A stretch of DNA of 64,000 nucleotides from Chitinophagaceae bacterium UBA7600 (GTDB taxonomy: Bacteria > Bacteroidota > Bacteroidia > Chitinophagales > Chitinophagaceae). The DNA is taken from positions 52,747 through 116,746 of the forward strand of contig DLKC01000089.1 of NCBI GenBank assembly GCA_002478885.1. The letters are read 5' to 3'. Below the pieces are notes generated by a model. That model searched no databases and was not told where the DNA came from. It saw only the letters and a program-made list of their open reading frames with translations. Made by a program: the position numbers and the translations under genes. Shown here in pieces: positions 37,958 through 46,557 of this stretch (position 1 is its first letter; each line of letters begins with the position of its first letter).

Positions 37958-37988
37958 AAAAAAGCCACCGGAAATTTTCGGTGGCTTT
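37958..37988 (-). terminator. Rho-independent terminator of the OmpA-type lipoprotein gene
   Basis: Stem AAAGCCACCG (37961-37970) with CGGTGGCTTT (37979-37988), 8-nt loop. On the minus strand the stem is followed by six T. It lies 25 bp after the stop. Confidence 0.85.
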
Positions 37989-38012
37989 AATAACTATGTA
38001 CTTCGAATATTC

Positions 38013-38882
38013 TTATTGCTGAGGTTCGAGCAATTTAAAGAACTGGTCAAGCTGCGGCAGAATAACAATTCTTGTTCTGCGGTTGGCGGCTTTGCCTTCG
38101 GGTGTATCGTTGCTGGTGACAGGCAGATATTCGCCTCTCCCGGCAGCGGCCATCCTTGCAGGAGGAATACCATATTTGTTCTGCAGTACGCGCACAACTG
38201 AAGTAGCTCTTTTCACACTCAGATCCCAGTTGTCGACCAGAATTTTGTTGCCTTTAAACGCAACGTTGTCGGTATGCCCCTCCACCATAAATTCAATGTT
38301 AGGCTGGTTCAGCAATACCTTGGAAACTTTGCCAAGCACCTCGTTGGCACGATCGGTTAAGTCATAGCTTCCGCTTTTAAACAACAGTTTATCGGAGATA
38401 TCAATAAACACGACGCCCTTGTCAACTTTAATGTTGATGTCCTGGTCGTTGAGATCGCCAACAGCGCCTTTGAGGTTCATAACGAGCACCATGTTCAAAG
38501 AATCTTTCCTTGACATTTCGCTCTGCAGGTCTTTAATATAAGCATCTTTTGCGCCGATATTTTCCAGTGATTTCTTAATACTTTCTGCTTGCGAATTGGA
38601 AATAACCGATAAGTCTCTTAGCTGGTTCAACGCAGCGTTGTTGTTATCTTTCAACAGTTCCATTTGTTTGTTCAACGCATCTATTTCGCTCTTTTTGCGG
38701 CCTATTTCATCAGTCGCATCTTTCAGGTTTCCTTCGCACTCTCTTTGTTTGCCCTGTAATTCCATATACGCTCCGTTAAGCTGCGTGTAACGAGCTTCGG
38801 CTTCTTTTAACTTCTTTGGACTAACACAGGAAAATAAAGTTGCCGGCACCGATGCCATAACTAAAAAATGTTTGAATTTCAT
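38013..38882 (-). CDS. OmpA family lipoprotein with coiled coil
   Basis: 289 residues. MKFKHFLVMASVPATLFSC is a lipoprotein signal (lipobox LFSC). Residues about 25-140 are a heptad-rich coiled coil (KLKEAEARYTQLNGAYMELQGKQREC onwards). The OmpA/MotB peptidoglycan-binding domain follows, with DKLLFKSGSYDLTDRANEVLGKV, VEGHTDN and LSVKRATSVVRVLQ, then NRRTRIVILPQLDQF. It should tether the outer membrane to peptidoglycan. The promoter has a perfect TAnnTTTG about 62 bp upstream, and there is a strong terminator, so it is a single-gene unit. Confidence 0.93.
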   Translation of the reverse strand: MKFKHFLVMASVPATLFSCVSPKKLKEAEARYTQLNGAYMELQGKQRECEGNLKDATDEIGRKKSEIDALNKQMELLKDNNNAALNQLRDLSVISNSQAESIKKSLENIGAKDAYIKDLQSEMSRKDSLNMVLVMNLKGAVGDLNDQDINIKVDKGVVFIDISDKLLFKSGSYDLTDRANEVLGKVSKVLLNQPNIEFMVEGHTDNVAFKGNKILVDNWDLSVKRATSVVRVLQNKYGIPPARMAAAGRGEYLPVTSNDTPEGKAANRRTRIVILPQLDQFFKLLEPQQ

Positions 38883-38943
38883 CTCGCTTGGTTTTAAATG
38901 AATGAACGTTGAGAGTTTAATTTTTTTACCAGGGGTAATGCGG

Positions 38944-38951
38944 CAAAAGTA
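38944..38951 (-). promoter_or_regulatory. -7 promoter box (TACTTTTG) of the OmpA-type gene
   Basis: A perfect TAnnTTTG on the minus strand, about 61 bp before the ATG; this gene would have a normal leader. Confidence 0.55.
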
Positions 38952-39105
38952 AATATTAGAGCAATACAGTTACCGCGCAACGCGTAAGTGTTAACAAAAA
39001 ACAAGCAAACGATTGACTAATGCTTTTTGGTACAATTTATTATTCACACAAAATCATGCCAGCCCTTTTCACCATGTCGTTATCTTGCATAAGAAAAATG
39101 ATTTT

Positions 39106-39861
39106 ATGCATTTTCCCGTTAGCATACAAATCGGCAACATACATATTCTACTGCACAGCATTTTTGAAGCGGCGGGTTTTTTTACAGGCTTCCGGTATTT
39201 TCTACACCTACGAAAAAAGCAAGGTGATATCATTGAACAAAACAACCGTGTATGGATTATCATTGGCGCCACATTTGGAGCGCTCGCCGGCAGCCGGTTG
39301 GTAGGAGGGCTCGAAGATGTACCTGCCATGTTGCGTGCATCAAATAAATTATTTTATTTCTATCAAAATAAAACGGTTGTTGGCGGCTTCCTGGGAGGTT
39401 TGTTTGGCGTTGAGTTTTGCAAAAAGCTCATCGGCGAAAAAGATGCGTCCGGTGATCTCTTCACCTACCCGATTATACTCGCATTGATCATTGGTCGTGT
39501 CGGTTGTTTTAGTATGGGCGTCTATGAAGAAACATACGGGCTGCCAACAGCATTGCCATGGGGCATGAATCTTGGCGATGGCGTTGCGCGTCATCCCGTA
39601 ACACTATATGAAATCGGCTTTCTTATGCTGCTTTTGTTGTTGCTCGTTACGGCAGAGAAAAAGTTTGTTCTTGCCAACGGCGCAAAATTTAAATTGTTTA
39701 TGATCGCCTATCTTTTCTTTCGGTTTGTCCTTGACTTCATAAAGCCGCACTACACGTTTTCGTTTGGCTTATCAACCATCCAGGTTGCTTGTCTTGCCGG
39801 GCTTGCTTATTACGGGCGTTATATTGTCAAACCTTACTTGCTGTTAAGGCATGAAAAGTAA
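39106..39861 (+). CDS. Divergent prolipoprotein diacylglyceryl transferase (Lgt)-like membrane protein
   Basis: About 251 residues from the ATG at 39106, with seven hydrophobic helices. The Lgt signature is altered: GRVGCFSMGVYEETYGLPT (R131, C134) replaces GRxGNFxNGE, while ARHPVTLYE (R162, H163) is retained. The HGG motif of Lgt helix 3 appears as KTVVGGFLGG, so the histidine is absent. It therefore belongs to the Lgt-like group and may not be the main Lgt. If it is active it would transfer diacylglycerol to the lipobox cysteine of prolipoproteins. In-frame codons from 39013 upstream would extend ahead of the first helix and are not used. Confidence 0.75.
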   Translation: MHFPVSIQIGNIHILLHSIFEAAGFFTGFRYFLHLRKKQGDIIEQNNRVWIIIGATFGALAGSRLVGGLEDVPAMLRASNKLFYFYQNKTVVGGFLGGLFGVEFCKKLIGEKDASGDLFTYPIILALIIGRVGCFSMGVYEETYGLPTALPWGMNLGDGVARHPVTLYEIGFLMLLLLLLVTAEKKFVLANGAKFKLFMIAYLFFRFVLDFIKPHYTFSFGLSTIQVACLAGLAYYGRYIVKPYLLLRHEK

Positions 39862-39876
39862 AGGCATTTTTTATGA

Positions 39877-39927
39877 TACCGGCTGCAGTGCGACCAGCAT
39901 CAGCTGTTGCGTCGCACTCTTGTACGT
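39877..39927 (-). repeat. Intergenic REP-like repeat, class A, single copy
   Basis: ACCGGCTG at 39878-39885, 18 bp after the stop, and TTGCGTCGCAC at 39907-39917 followed by TCTTGTACGTTC. A well-conserved copy. Confidence 0.87.
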
Positions 39928-40011
39928 TCTTCAAAAAATTCAGCAGCTTCTGTTATAAACCTGCCGAACCCATGAAGTTTTAAACTGGCTGTTTACGATT
40001 ATCTTTACTCT

Positions 40012-40848
40012 ATGGCAGCAATAAAAGTGGGTGGATATAATAACCTTACAATTTTACGCAAAACCGATATTGGTCTTTATCTGGATGACGGGCATGAGGG
40101 TATTTTATTGCCAAAACGCTTTGCACCCCACAATGCAAAGGCTGGTGATGAAATAAAGGTTTTTATTTACCATGATTCCGACAACAGGCTTATTGCAACC
40201 ACACAAACGCCTTATGCCGTTGTGGAAGATATTGCTAAGATGAAAGTCGTAAGCCTTACGCAACAGGGCGCTTTTCTCGATTGGGGCTTAATGAAAGATT
40301 TGTTTGTGCCGAAATCCCAACAGCGATCGTTCATGCGTGTAGGAGGCGAATATCTTGTGAGGCTGTACATCGATCAGCAAACGGGCCGTGTGGCAGCTAC
40401 AGAAAAAATCGCTTCGCAACTTGACAACGATGATCTCACTGTTAAAGAAATGGAAGTTGTTGACCTGCTTGTTTACCGGGAAACAGAATTAGGCTATGAG
40501 ATGATCATTAACAACAAACACATTGGTTTGCTGCATTTCAACGAGTCATTCAAAAAGCTGGAAACAGGAGAAAAACTAAAAGGCTTTATAAAAAAAATAC
40601 GACCCGACAATAAGATTGACCTGGTGCTCGGGCAGCCTGGCTATAAAAGGATAGAAGGGGAGTCGGAGAAAATTATTCGCCTGCTGACAGAGAATAACGG
40701 ATACCTGCCCTATCATGATAAGTCAGAACCGGACGACATTTATAGTTTTTTTGGCATGAGCAAAAAGACTTTTAAAATGACAATCGGCACGTTATACAAA
40801 AACAAAAAGATAGCTCTCACTAAAACAGGCATTAAGTTGGCCGAATGA
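40012..40848 (+). CDS. S1-type RNA-binding protein of the CvfB/YitL family
   Basis: 278 residues. It has the CvfB layout of repeated S1-like OB folds: GLYLDDGHEGILLPKRFAP, then AKMKVVSLTQQGAFLDWGLMKDLFVPKSQQ, then YEMIINNKHIGLLHFNESF. A C-terminal winged helix (DIYSFFGMSKKTFKMTIGTLYKNKKIAL) ends the protein. The family has been linked to virulence gene control and RNA binding in Firmicutes; here a general RNA-binding role is all that can be said. A -7 box with one mismatch (TATCTTTA) ends 5 bp before the ATG at 40012. Confidence 0.9.
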   Translation: MAAIKVGGYNNLTILRKTDIGLYLDDGHEGILLPKRFAPHNAKAGDEIKVFIYHDSDNRLIATTQTPYAVVEDIAKMKVVSLTQQGAFLDWGLMKDLFVPKSQQRSFMRVGGEYLVRLYIDQQTGRVAATEKIASQLDNDDLTVKEMEVVDLLVYRETELGYEMIINNKHIGLLHFNESFKKLETGEKLKGFIKKIRPDNKIDLVLGQPGYKRIEGESEKIIRLLTENNGYLPYHDKSEPDDIYSFFGMSKKTFKMTIGTLYKNKKIALTKTGIKLAE

Positions 40849-40927
40849 ATTCTCAATTTCTCCAAAATCCAGCTTATAAATATTTGCAGTTCTTTTTAGC
40901 CGGCAATAAAATGACTGTATTGATAGT

Positions 40928-40935
40928 TACATTTG
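40928..40935 (+). promoter_or_regulatory. -7 promoter box (TACATTTG) of rlmD
   Basis: A perfect TAnnTTTG, 4 bp before the GTG start of rlmD. The transcript would begin at or near the start codon. Confidence 0.58.
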
Positions 40936-40939
40936 CCCG

Positions 40940-42367
40940 GTGAAAAAGAAAAAACCTGTTATTCTTCAAGATATTCTTGTAGAAGACTACGCCGCTGAAG
41001 GCAAGTCTTTGGCAAGGGTCGATGGCAAAGTGGTGTTTATCGAAAACACGATTCCCGGCGATGTGGTGGATGTTTATCTTTATAAAAGTAAGAAAGACTG
41101 GGCCGAAGGCTGGCCGATGAGCATAAAGAAAAACTCGCCTGACCGCATTGACGCTTTTTGCGAACACTTTGGCACCTGTGGTGGCTGCCAATGGCAAATG
41201 CTTCCATATGAAAAACAACTCTTCTACAAACAAAAGCAGGTAGCGGACAATCTTAAACGCATTGGCCGTATTGAATTACCGGCAATATTGCCAATTATTG
41301 GGTGTGATGAAACAACGCAGTACCGCAACAAACTGGAATATACTTTCGCCACTAAAAAATTTATCGGCGAAGCCGAGTTCCGGCAATTAAAGGCATCGGG
41401 TGTTGATACCGATGCGATCGTTATGCAACCTGTTGCAGGTTACCACGCGAAAGGCGTTTTTGACAAGATCGTTCCTATTAATACCTGCCACCTTCAACAG
41501 GAACCGACCAATAGGTTGCGCAAGTTCGTTGCAGCATTCGGCATAGAAAACGACATGCCTTTTTATGATGTTAAACTGCACAAAGGCTGGCTACGAAATA
41601 TGCAAGTTCGCATGGCGACAACCGGCGAAATTATGGTGAACGTAATACTGGGTTATGAACATAAAGAAATGCGCATAAAACTGTTGAATGGTTTGCTGCA
41701 ACAGTTCCCCGGTATTACCACGCTGCTTTATACAGTTAATACAAAACTAAACGACAGCCTTTATGATCTTGAGCCGGTTACTTATCATGGTAAAGGCTAT
41801 ATCATTGAAAAGCTGGAAGACTTTAGTTTCAAAATAAGCCCGAAATCTTTTTTTCAAACCAACTCGAAACAAGCAGAAAAACTGTACCGTGTAACGAGGG
41901 ATTTTGCGGAGCTTACCGGCTCACAAAATGTGTATGACCTCTACTGCGGAACAGGAAGCATTGGCATATTTGTGAGCAAACAGGCAAAGAAAATTGTAGG
42001 CGTTGAATCAGTGGATGATGCTGTAAAAGATGCCTGGGAAAATTCGGCACTGAATAATATCAGCCATGCATCGTTTTTTACAGGAGATGTTATAAAAGTC
42101 TGTAACGACGATTTTTTTGAACATCATGGCAAACCCGATGTGGTGATCACCGATCCGCCGAGGGCAGGCATGCACGAAAAGCTAGTACAGAAATTGTTGC
42201 AGATGGAAGCACCACTCATCGTGTATGTTAGCTGCAACCCCGCCACACAGGCGAGAGACCTTGCATTGCTGGGCGAAAAATATTCCGTTGAAAAAGTGCA
42301 ACCGGTAGATATGTTTCCGCATACCCATCACATAGAGAACGTGGTACAACTTAAATTGAAAAAATAA
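40940..42367 (+). CDS. rlmD: 23S rRNA (uracil-C5)-methyltransferase RlmD
   Basis: 475 residues. The N-terminal TRAM domain (ILVEDYAAEGKSLARVDGKVVFIENTIPGDVV) binds RNA. The iron-sulfur cysteines are in FCEHFGTCGGCQWQ, with the fourth probably in NTCHLQ. The SAM domain has VYDLYCGTGSIGIF, VITDPPRAGMH and the catalytic cysteine in VYVSCNPATQARD. It methylates a uracil of 23S rRNA. The start is GTG at 40940, placed by homology with the family N-terminus and by the -7 box 4 bp upstream. It could also be the closely related RumA/TrmA-type paralogue, but the Fe-S motif fits RlmD-like enzymes. Confidence 0.92.
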   Translation: MKKKKPVILQDILVEDYAAEGKSLARVDGKVVFIENTIPGDVVDVYLYKSKKDWAEGWPMSIKKNSPDRIDAFCEHFGTCGGCQWQMLPYEKQLFYKQKQVADNLKRIGRIELPAILPIIGCDETTQYRNKLEYTFATKKFIGEAEFRQLKASGVDTDAIVMQPVAGYHAKGVFDKIVPINTCHLQQEPTNRLRKFVAAFGIENDMPFYDVKLHKGWLRNMQVRMATTGEIMVNVILGYEHKEMRIKLLNGLLQQFPGITTLLYTVNTKLNDSLYDLEPVTYHGKGYIIEKLEDFSFKISPKSFFQTNSKQAEKLYRVTRDFAELTGSQNVYDLYCGTGSIGIFVSKQAKKIVGVESVDDAVKDAWENSALNNISHASFFTGDVIKVCNDDFFEHHGKPDVVITDPPRAGMHEKLVQKLLQMEAPLIVYVSCNPATQARDLALLGEKYSVEKVQPVDMFPHTHHIENVVQLKLKK

Positions 42368-42404
42368 AAACTAATTTCATTTTCCTAAAGACAAATCAAT
42401 AAAC

Positions 42405-43112
42405 ATGACAGATTTCAGGCCGGGGAGATTCGAAATTTTACCAACTATCGTCAAAAACCTGATCATTATAAATGCGCTAGTATTTGGAGCGCAGTTTGTT
42501 TTACCAAAAGCCGGCATAAACGTAGAAAATCTTTTCGCCTTGCACACCTGGCAGAGCGAACTATTCAAACCGTGGCAGTTTGTAACCTATATGTTCCTCC
42601 ATTCAACAGACGATTTCTCGCACATATTTTTCAACATGTTTGCGTTGTGGATGTTTGGTTCGGTGCTGGAAAATGTTTGGGGGCCTAAAAGGTTCCTCAC
42701 TTTTTATATAGTCTGCGGGCTCGGCGCTGCGCTCTGTCATATGATCGTGCTGTATTTCGAGTTTCAACCCTACATCAACGAGTTTAATTCTTTCTCCTTT
42801 GAACAGCAGGATCTGTACCGGGAAAGCCTGCAACAAGCATTGTCAGGCGGCACCATTGGCGCTTCAGGCGCAGTTTTTGGCTGTCTTGCGGCTTTCGGAT
42901 ATTTATTCCCCAACGATAATTTGTATGTAATGGGCCTCGTACCGGTTAAAGCAAAATGGCTCGTGTTAATGTATGCAGGCGTTGAGCTTTTCGCGGCCAT
43001 CCAAAACAGCGCCGGCGATACCATTGCTCACGTGGCGCATCTCGGTGGTGCGCTGGCAGGTTTTCTTATGGTATATTTCTGGAACAAAAGATCTACCAAC
43101 AGGTGGCGCTGA
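42405..43112 (+). CDS. Rhomboid family intramembrane serine protease
   Basis: 235 residues with six to seven transmembrane helices. All rhomboid landmarks are present: H73 and N77 in HIFFNMFALWMFG, the nucleophile S154 in GASGAVFG, and H212 in AHLGGALAGF. It should cleave transmembrane segments of substrate proteins in the inner membrane. A degenerate second rhomboid lies 327 bp downstream, with a repeat pair in between. The pair followed by an EEP-family gene is a gene order I recall from other Bacteroidota. Confidence 0.94.
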   Translation: MTDFRPGRFEILPTIVKNLIIINALVFGAQFVLPKAGINVENLFALHTWQSELFKPWQFVTYMFLHSTDDFSHIFFNMFALWMFGSVLENVWGPKRFLTFYIVCGLGAALCHMIVLYFEFQPYINEFNSFSFEQQDLYRESLQQALSGGTIGASGAVFGCLAAFGYLFPNDNLYVMGLVPVKAKWLVLMYAGVELFAAIQNSAGDTIAHVAHLGGALAGFLMVYFWNKRSTNRWR

Positions 43113-43120
43113 TTTTTTTG

Positions 43121-43315
43121 TAACCCGGCTTTCCGCCCTTTTATCATCGCCTGTTGCGTCGCACACTTGTGCAGTTGAATAAATATTTGTCAACCGGGAG
43201 ATGAATGCGTGTGTTAATTCAGCGTACCGGTTCTCTTTTCGCGATCTGGCCACAATAGTTCCGAATGATGCAGTGAGTGACACAACGATGTTGAGAAGTG
43301 TTACTAAAGCCCACC
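43121..43315. repeat. REP-like pair, class A (minus sense) with class B (plus sense)
   Basis: CCCGGC at 43124-43129, 12 bp after the rhomboid stop, then ATCGCCTG and TTGCGTCGCAC at 43154-43164 with ACTTGTGCAGTTGAATAAATAT. Right arm GATGCA with GTGAGTGACACAAC at 43273-43286. The pair occupies most of the 327-bp gap between the two rhomboid genes; the rest, up to 43439, contains no recognisable gene. Confidence 0.87.
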
Positions 43316-43439
43316 CACCAAAATACTTCTTAAAACACTAAATGCCGGCTTTAAGAAGTGCAAATACAATACAACCTTATTGCCCCAAATCGCGTTTATT
43401 TAATACCTTGCTATACTTCTTTACACGCAAAAAAGGTTT

Positions 43440-44375
43440 ATGTCAGTGATGCAGCAAAACAGAAGAAACAACCTATTACTTGGTCAGGACAACAACGCTC
43501 TTACCTGGCTCATTATCATTAACGCAGTAATTTTTGTCATAATCAATTTTGTTAAGATCGTTTACTTTCTTGCATACGACACCAATATGGAGGCAATGCA
43601 AAATTTTCACTTGCAGGTGGTCGATTGGTTTTCCCTGCCTGCGGGTATTGATAAACTTGCCTACCGCCCCTGGACCATTCTCTCCTATATGTTCACCCAC
43701 GAAGGTGTATGGCAACTGATCGGAACGCTGTTATGGCTTTGGGGGTTTGGGTATATTCTACAAGATCTTACCGGCAATTCTAAACTTATCCCCGTTTACA
43801 TCTATGGCGGGTTAGCCGGCGCTATCTTATTTATTCTTACCTCGAACCTGATTCCTCAATACTATGCTGTAGCCAATGAGGCTATGCCGCTAATTGGCGG
43901 AGGTGCAGCGGTGATGGCGGTTGCATTGGCTACCACAACACTGGCACCGGGCTATCGTATTTTTCCGATGCTTAACGGTGGCATTCCCCTCTGGGTGCTC
44001 ACGCTAATTTTTGTGGCCATAGACTATGCCACAATAGCCAGCTCGAGCGGCAGCTACGCGCTTGCGCACCTTGCCGGTGGAACCATCGGTTTTGTCTTTA
44101 TTAAACAAATGCAGAAAGGCAACGATTGGAGCGATTGGATGATAAGTTTTTATAACTGGGTGAATGATCTATTTAACCCTGAGAAAAAATTCAAAAAGAA
44201 ACCAGTTTCCCAGCAACAGTTTTATAAGCCCGGCAAAAAACCTTTTGAGAAAACCCCGCGCTTAACCCAACAAAAACTAGACGACATCCTCGATAAAATA
44301 AACCAGGATGGGTACGATTCTTTAAATGAAGAAGAAAAAATCTTCCTCAAAAAAGCCAGCCAGGAAGATTTCTAA
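43440..44375 (+). CDS. Degenerate rhomboid (probable pseudoprotease) with C-terminal extension
   Basis: 311 residues, rhomboid fold by its helix pattern and by WLWGFGYIL, GGLAGAILF and AHLAGGTIGF. The catalytic serine position is glycine: IGGGAAVMA (residues 152-160) aligns with IGASGAVFG of the upstream gene, giving G155. The HxxxN motif is QLIGT (Q92 and T96), while the last His is kept (H210). After the membrane part a basic tail (FNPEKKFKKKPVSQQQFYKPGKK) leads to LDDILDKINQDGYDSLNEEEKIFLKKAS, a conserved C-terminal module seen in this group. It likely acts as a chaperone, regulator or scaffold. It is 12 bp upstream of the EEP gene. Confidence 0.85.
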   Translation: MSVMQQNRRNNLLLGQDNNALTWLIIINAVIFVIINFVKIVYFLAYDTNMEAMQNFHLQVVDWFSLPAGIDKLAYRPWTILSYMFTHEGVWQLIGTLLWLWGFGYILQDLTGNSKLIPVYIYGGLAGAILFILTSNLIPQYYAVANEAMPLIGGGAAVMAVALATTTLAPGYRIFPMLNGGIPLWVLTLIFVAIDYATIASSSGSYALAHLAGGTIGFVFIKQMQKGNDWSDWMISFYNWVNDLFNPEKKFKKKPVSQQQFYKPGKKPFEKTPRLTQQKLDDILDKINQDGYDSLNEEEKIFLKKASQEDF

Positions 44376-44387
44376 TTATATTCAGGC

Positions 44388-45533
44388 ATGAGAAGCATTT
44401 TAAGAGCGTCGTGGACAATACTTTGCCTGCCACTGACTTTTGCTTATATCATTTCATCGTTAAGCCCCTTTATTCCGCCAAGAACCATCTCTTCGGTGAG
44501 TGTACTGGGCCTCGGATTCCCCTACATATTCGCCTTGTATTTTATCTGCATGATTCTTAGCCTGCGCAGACACAGGAAACTTGCGATAATCATGATGTTT
44601 TTACTGCCATTCGGAATTTATAACGCAATACACACTTTTGCTTTAAGACCATCGCATGATTGGGTTACCGCTAAGGACAGTACAACCCTCAGGGTTATGA
44701 CATGGAACGTGCAGGGTTTTGCCAATTACCTGAGAAGAAAAAAATCGAAAGCTGCATACAGAACAAATAAAGCAGAGATGCTTGCCACTATTGATGAAAT
44801 GCATCCCGACGTCTTATGCATGCAGGAGTATCGAAATATCGAAAACGCGAAGCGCCGCACTCCTATTCGCAGGGAGCTTGATTCACTCGGTTTCAAATAT
44901 TTCTATACCTCAAAAGACAGGGCTGGTGCATATCCCAAAAATCCGAGCGTTTGGTTGGAAGAAGGTGTGGCGATCTACAGTCGGTACCCTATTATCGATA
45001 GCGGAAAAGTTTGTATTAATGCCGCCTATGAAAGCGATACAGAAAATTTAATACACGCAGATATTCTCTTCAATGGAAAGCCGGTTCGCATTTTTACCGC
45101 GCACCTCGAGTCGTTCACGATTTACTCCGATACGGCCGGCAAGATGACTAAGGGAGAAAACATTTATGAAATAACCTACGAAAAACGTAGGGATGCACAG
45201 TATAAAATACAGGAGACCGAAATTAAACACCAGGCCGAGGTAAATGTGATAAGACAGGAACTCGATAAAAGTCCTAACGCTGTCATCTATTGTGGAGATA
45301 TGAACATTACACCAAGTTCTTATACTTACCGGTATTTGCGTGGCAACGACCTGCAGGATGCTTTTCTCGAGAAAGGTTCGGGCATTGGCAACACATTTTA
45401 TAAGATTGGACCAACATTGCGAATCGATTATATTTTGCCGGAAAAAGATTTTGAAGTAACGCAGTGCCAACGCATCGCCGAAAAGTTGTCCGATCACTAT
45501 CCTGTGGTCGCCGATATGAAATGGAATCATTAA
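44388..45533 (+). CDS. Endonuclease/exonuclease/phosphatase (EEP) family protein, membrane anchored
   Basis: 381 residues. Two to three hydrophobic helices span the first 85 residues. The catalytic domain has MTWNVQGFANY, the metal ligand in VLCMQEYRNIE, YCGDMNITPSSY and the final SDHYPVVADMKW. The family holds nucleases and phosphodiesterases of lipids or inositol phosphates, and the substrate cannot be told. Placed 12 bp after the degenerate rhomboid, it is probably in the same transcript. Confidence 0.9.
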   Translation: MRSILRASWTILCLPLTFAYIISSLSPFIPPRTISSVSVLGLGFPYIFALYFICMILSLRRHRKLAIIMMFLLPFGIYNAIHTFALRPSHDWVTAKDSTTLRVMTWNVQGFANYLRRKKSKAAYRTNKAEMLATIDEMHPDVLCMQEYRNIENAKRRTPIRRELDSLGFKYFYTSKDRAGAYPKNPSVWLEEGVAIYSRYPIIDSGKVCINAAYESDTENLIHADILFNGKPVRIFTAHLESFTIYSDTAGKMTKGENIYEITYEKRRDAQYKIQETEIKHQAEVNVIRQELDKSPNAVIYCGDMNITPSSYTYRYLRGNDLQDAFLEKGSGIGNTFYKIGPTLRIDYILPEKDFEVTQCQRIAEKLSDHYPVVADMKWNH

Positions 45534-45594
45534 TAATGCAGCGACTACAGATCGAAAGCTTTATTGCTTGCAGTTCTTATCAACCTGAGTTTTT

Positions 45595-46362
45595 ATGACA
45601 ACATCAAATAAACAAAGAAGGCAGTTTGTAAAAAATGCTGCAGCCAGCATGGCGCTGTTGCCACTTTCTTACCTAGCAGGTGCAAAGGCAAAACAACAAA
45701 AAGCTTCTAAAAAAAAGATCGTGTGCGTTGGTGGCCATCCCGATGATCCGGAAAGCGGGTGCGGCGGTACGCTGGCTAAACTGGTTAACGCCGGTCATGA
45801 CGTATCCATCATTTACCTTACAACCGGTGAAGCCGGTATTGAAGGAAAGTCACATGCAGAGGCGGCGGCTATCAGGAAACAGGAAGCCATAAATGCCTGC
45901 ACTGTTCTTAAAACAAAACCCATTTTTGCCGGTCAAATCGATGGAGATACAATTGTAAACAACGAATGGTTTACCAAAATACAGCAGTTGCTCGCTGCAG
46001 AAGCTCCCGATATTGTGTTCACACATTGGCCGCTTGATACGCATAAAGATCACCGTGCAGCATGCCAGCTTACTTTACAGGCATGGATCAATTCTGATAC
46101 GCCGTTCGATTTGTATTTTTTTGAAGTGTGTATGGGCGAGCAAACCATGCTTTTTCGCGCTACAGACTATATTGACATAACCGAAACGCAGGAACAAAAA
46201 AAGAAGGCGGTTTATTGCCACACAAGCCAGGATCCACCGGGCATCTATTCCTGTGGCCATACAGATATGGAAGTTTTTCGCGGAAGAGAATCAGGTTTTC
46301 ATGCAGCAGAAGCTTTTGTAAGAATGACTGGCCGAGGCAATGCCGGACTTGCAGGCGTTTGA
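45595..46362 (+). CDS. PIG-L family deacetylase with Tat-like signal
   Basis: 255 residues. The start has RRQFVKNAAASMALLPLSYLAGAKA, which matches the twin-arginine pattern RRxFVK with a hydrophobic core. The deacetylase motif follows: CVGGHPDDPESGCGGTLAKL (zinc HPDD), then WPLDTHKDHRAACQL (HxxH). The family removes acetyl groups from N-acetylglucosaminyl substrates. The Tat leader suggests export of a folded, metal-loaded enzyme. It follows the EEP gene by 60 bp and may belong to the same unit. The stop is at 46362, 12 bp before the left end of a repeat pair. Confidence 0.88.
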   Translation: MTTSNKQRRQFVKNAAASMALLPLSYLAGAKAKQQKASKKKIVCVGGHPDDPESGCGGTLAKLVNAGHDVSIIYLTTGEAGIEGKSHAEAAAIRKQEAINACTVLKTKPIFAGQIDGDTIVNNEWFTKIQQLLAAEAPDIVFTHWPLDTHKDHRAACQLTLQAWINSDTPFDLYFFEVCMGEQTMLFRATDYIDITETQEQKKKAVYCHTSQDPPGIYSCGHTDMEVFRGRESGFHAAEAFVRMTGRGNAGLAGV

Positions 46363-46371
46363 TAAATTATT

Positions 46372-46528
46372 TGCCTGGCTTCAGTGCATGCATAATGCTT
46401 TGCTTGCGACGCTCCGTTTATCTTCCTGTTCTTTATGCAGCAGTATCTGTTGCCAGCTAAGATTTTTTCAGTGTTGCCAAATACCGTTACGGCTGCTGAA
46501 TGGAGCGTCGCAAGCAAAGCCACAACAG
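46372..46528. repeat. REP-like pair of a third class with perfect 19-bp inverted arms
   Basis: GCTTTGCTTGCGACGCTCC at 46397-46415 and its exact reverse complement at 46502-46520, 86 bp apart. CCTGGC at 46374-46379 and GCGACGC/GCGTCGC in the arms give the usual layout, with the core read as GAGCGTCGCAAG instead of class A GTGCGACGCAAC. It lies between convergent genes. Confidence 0.85.
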
Positions 46529-46557
46529 GGATATGCAGCATGTACAACAAAAATTAT

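Noticed and set aside
43440-44375. The second rhomboid as a decayed pseudogene
   Set aside because: The frame is intact over 311 codons with a conserved-looking C-terminal module and close spacing to the EEP gene, so a functional non-proteolytic protein is more likely.
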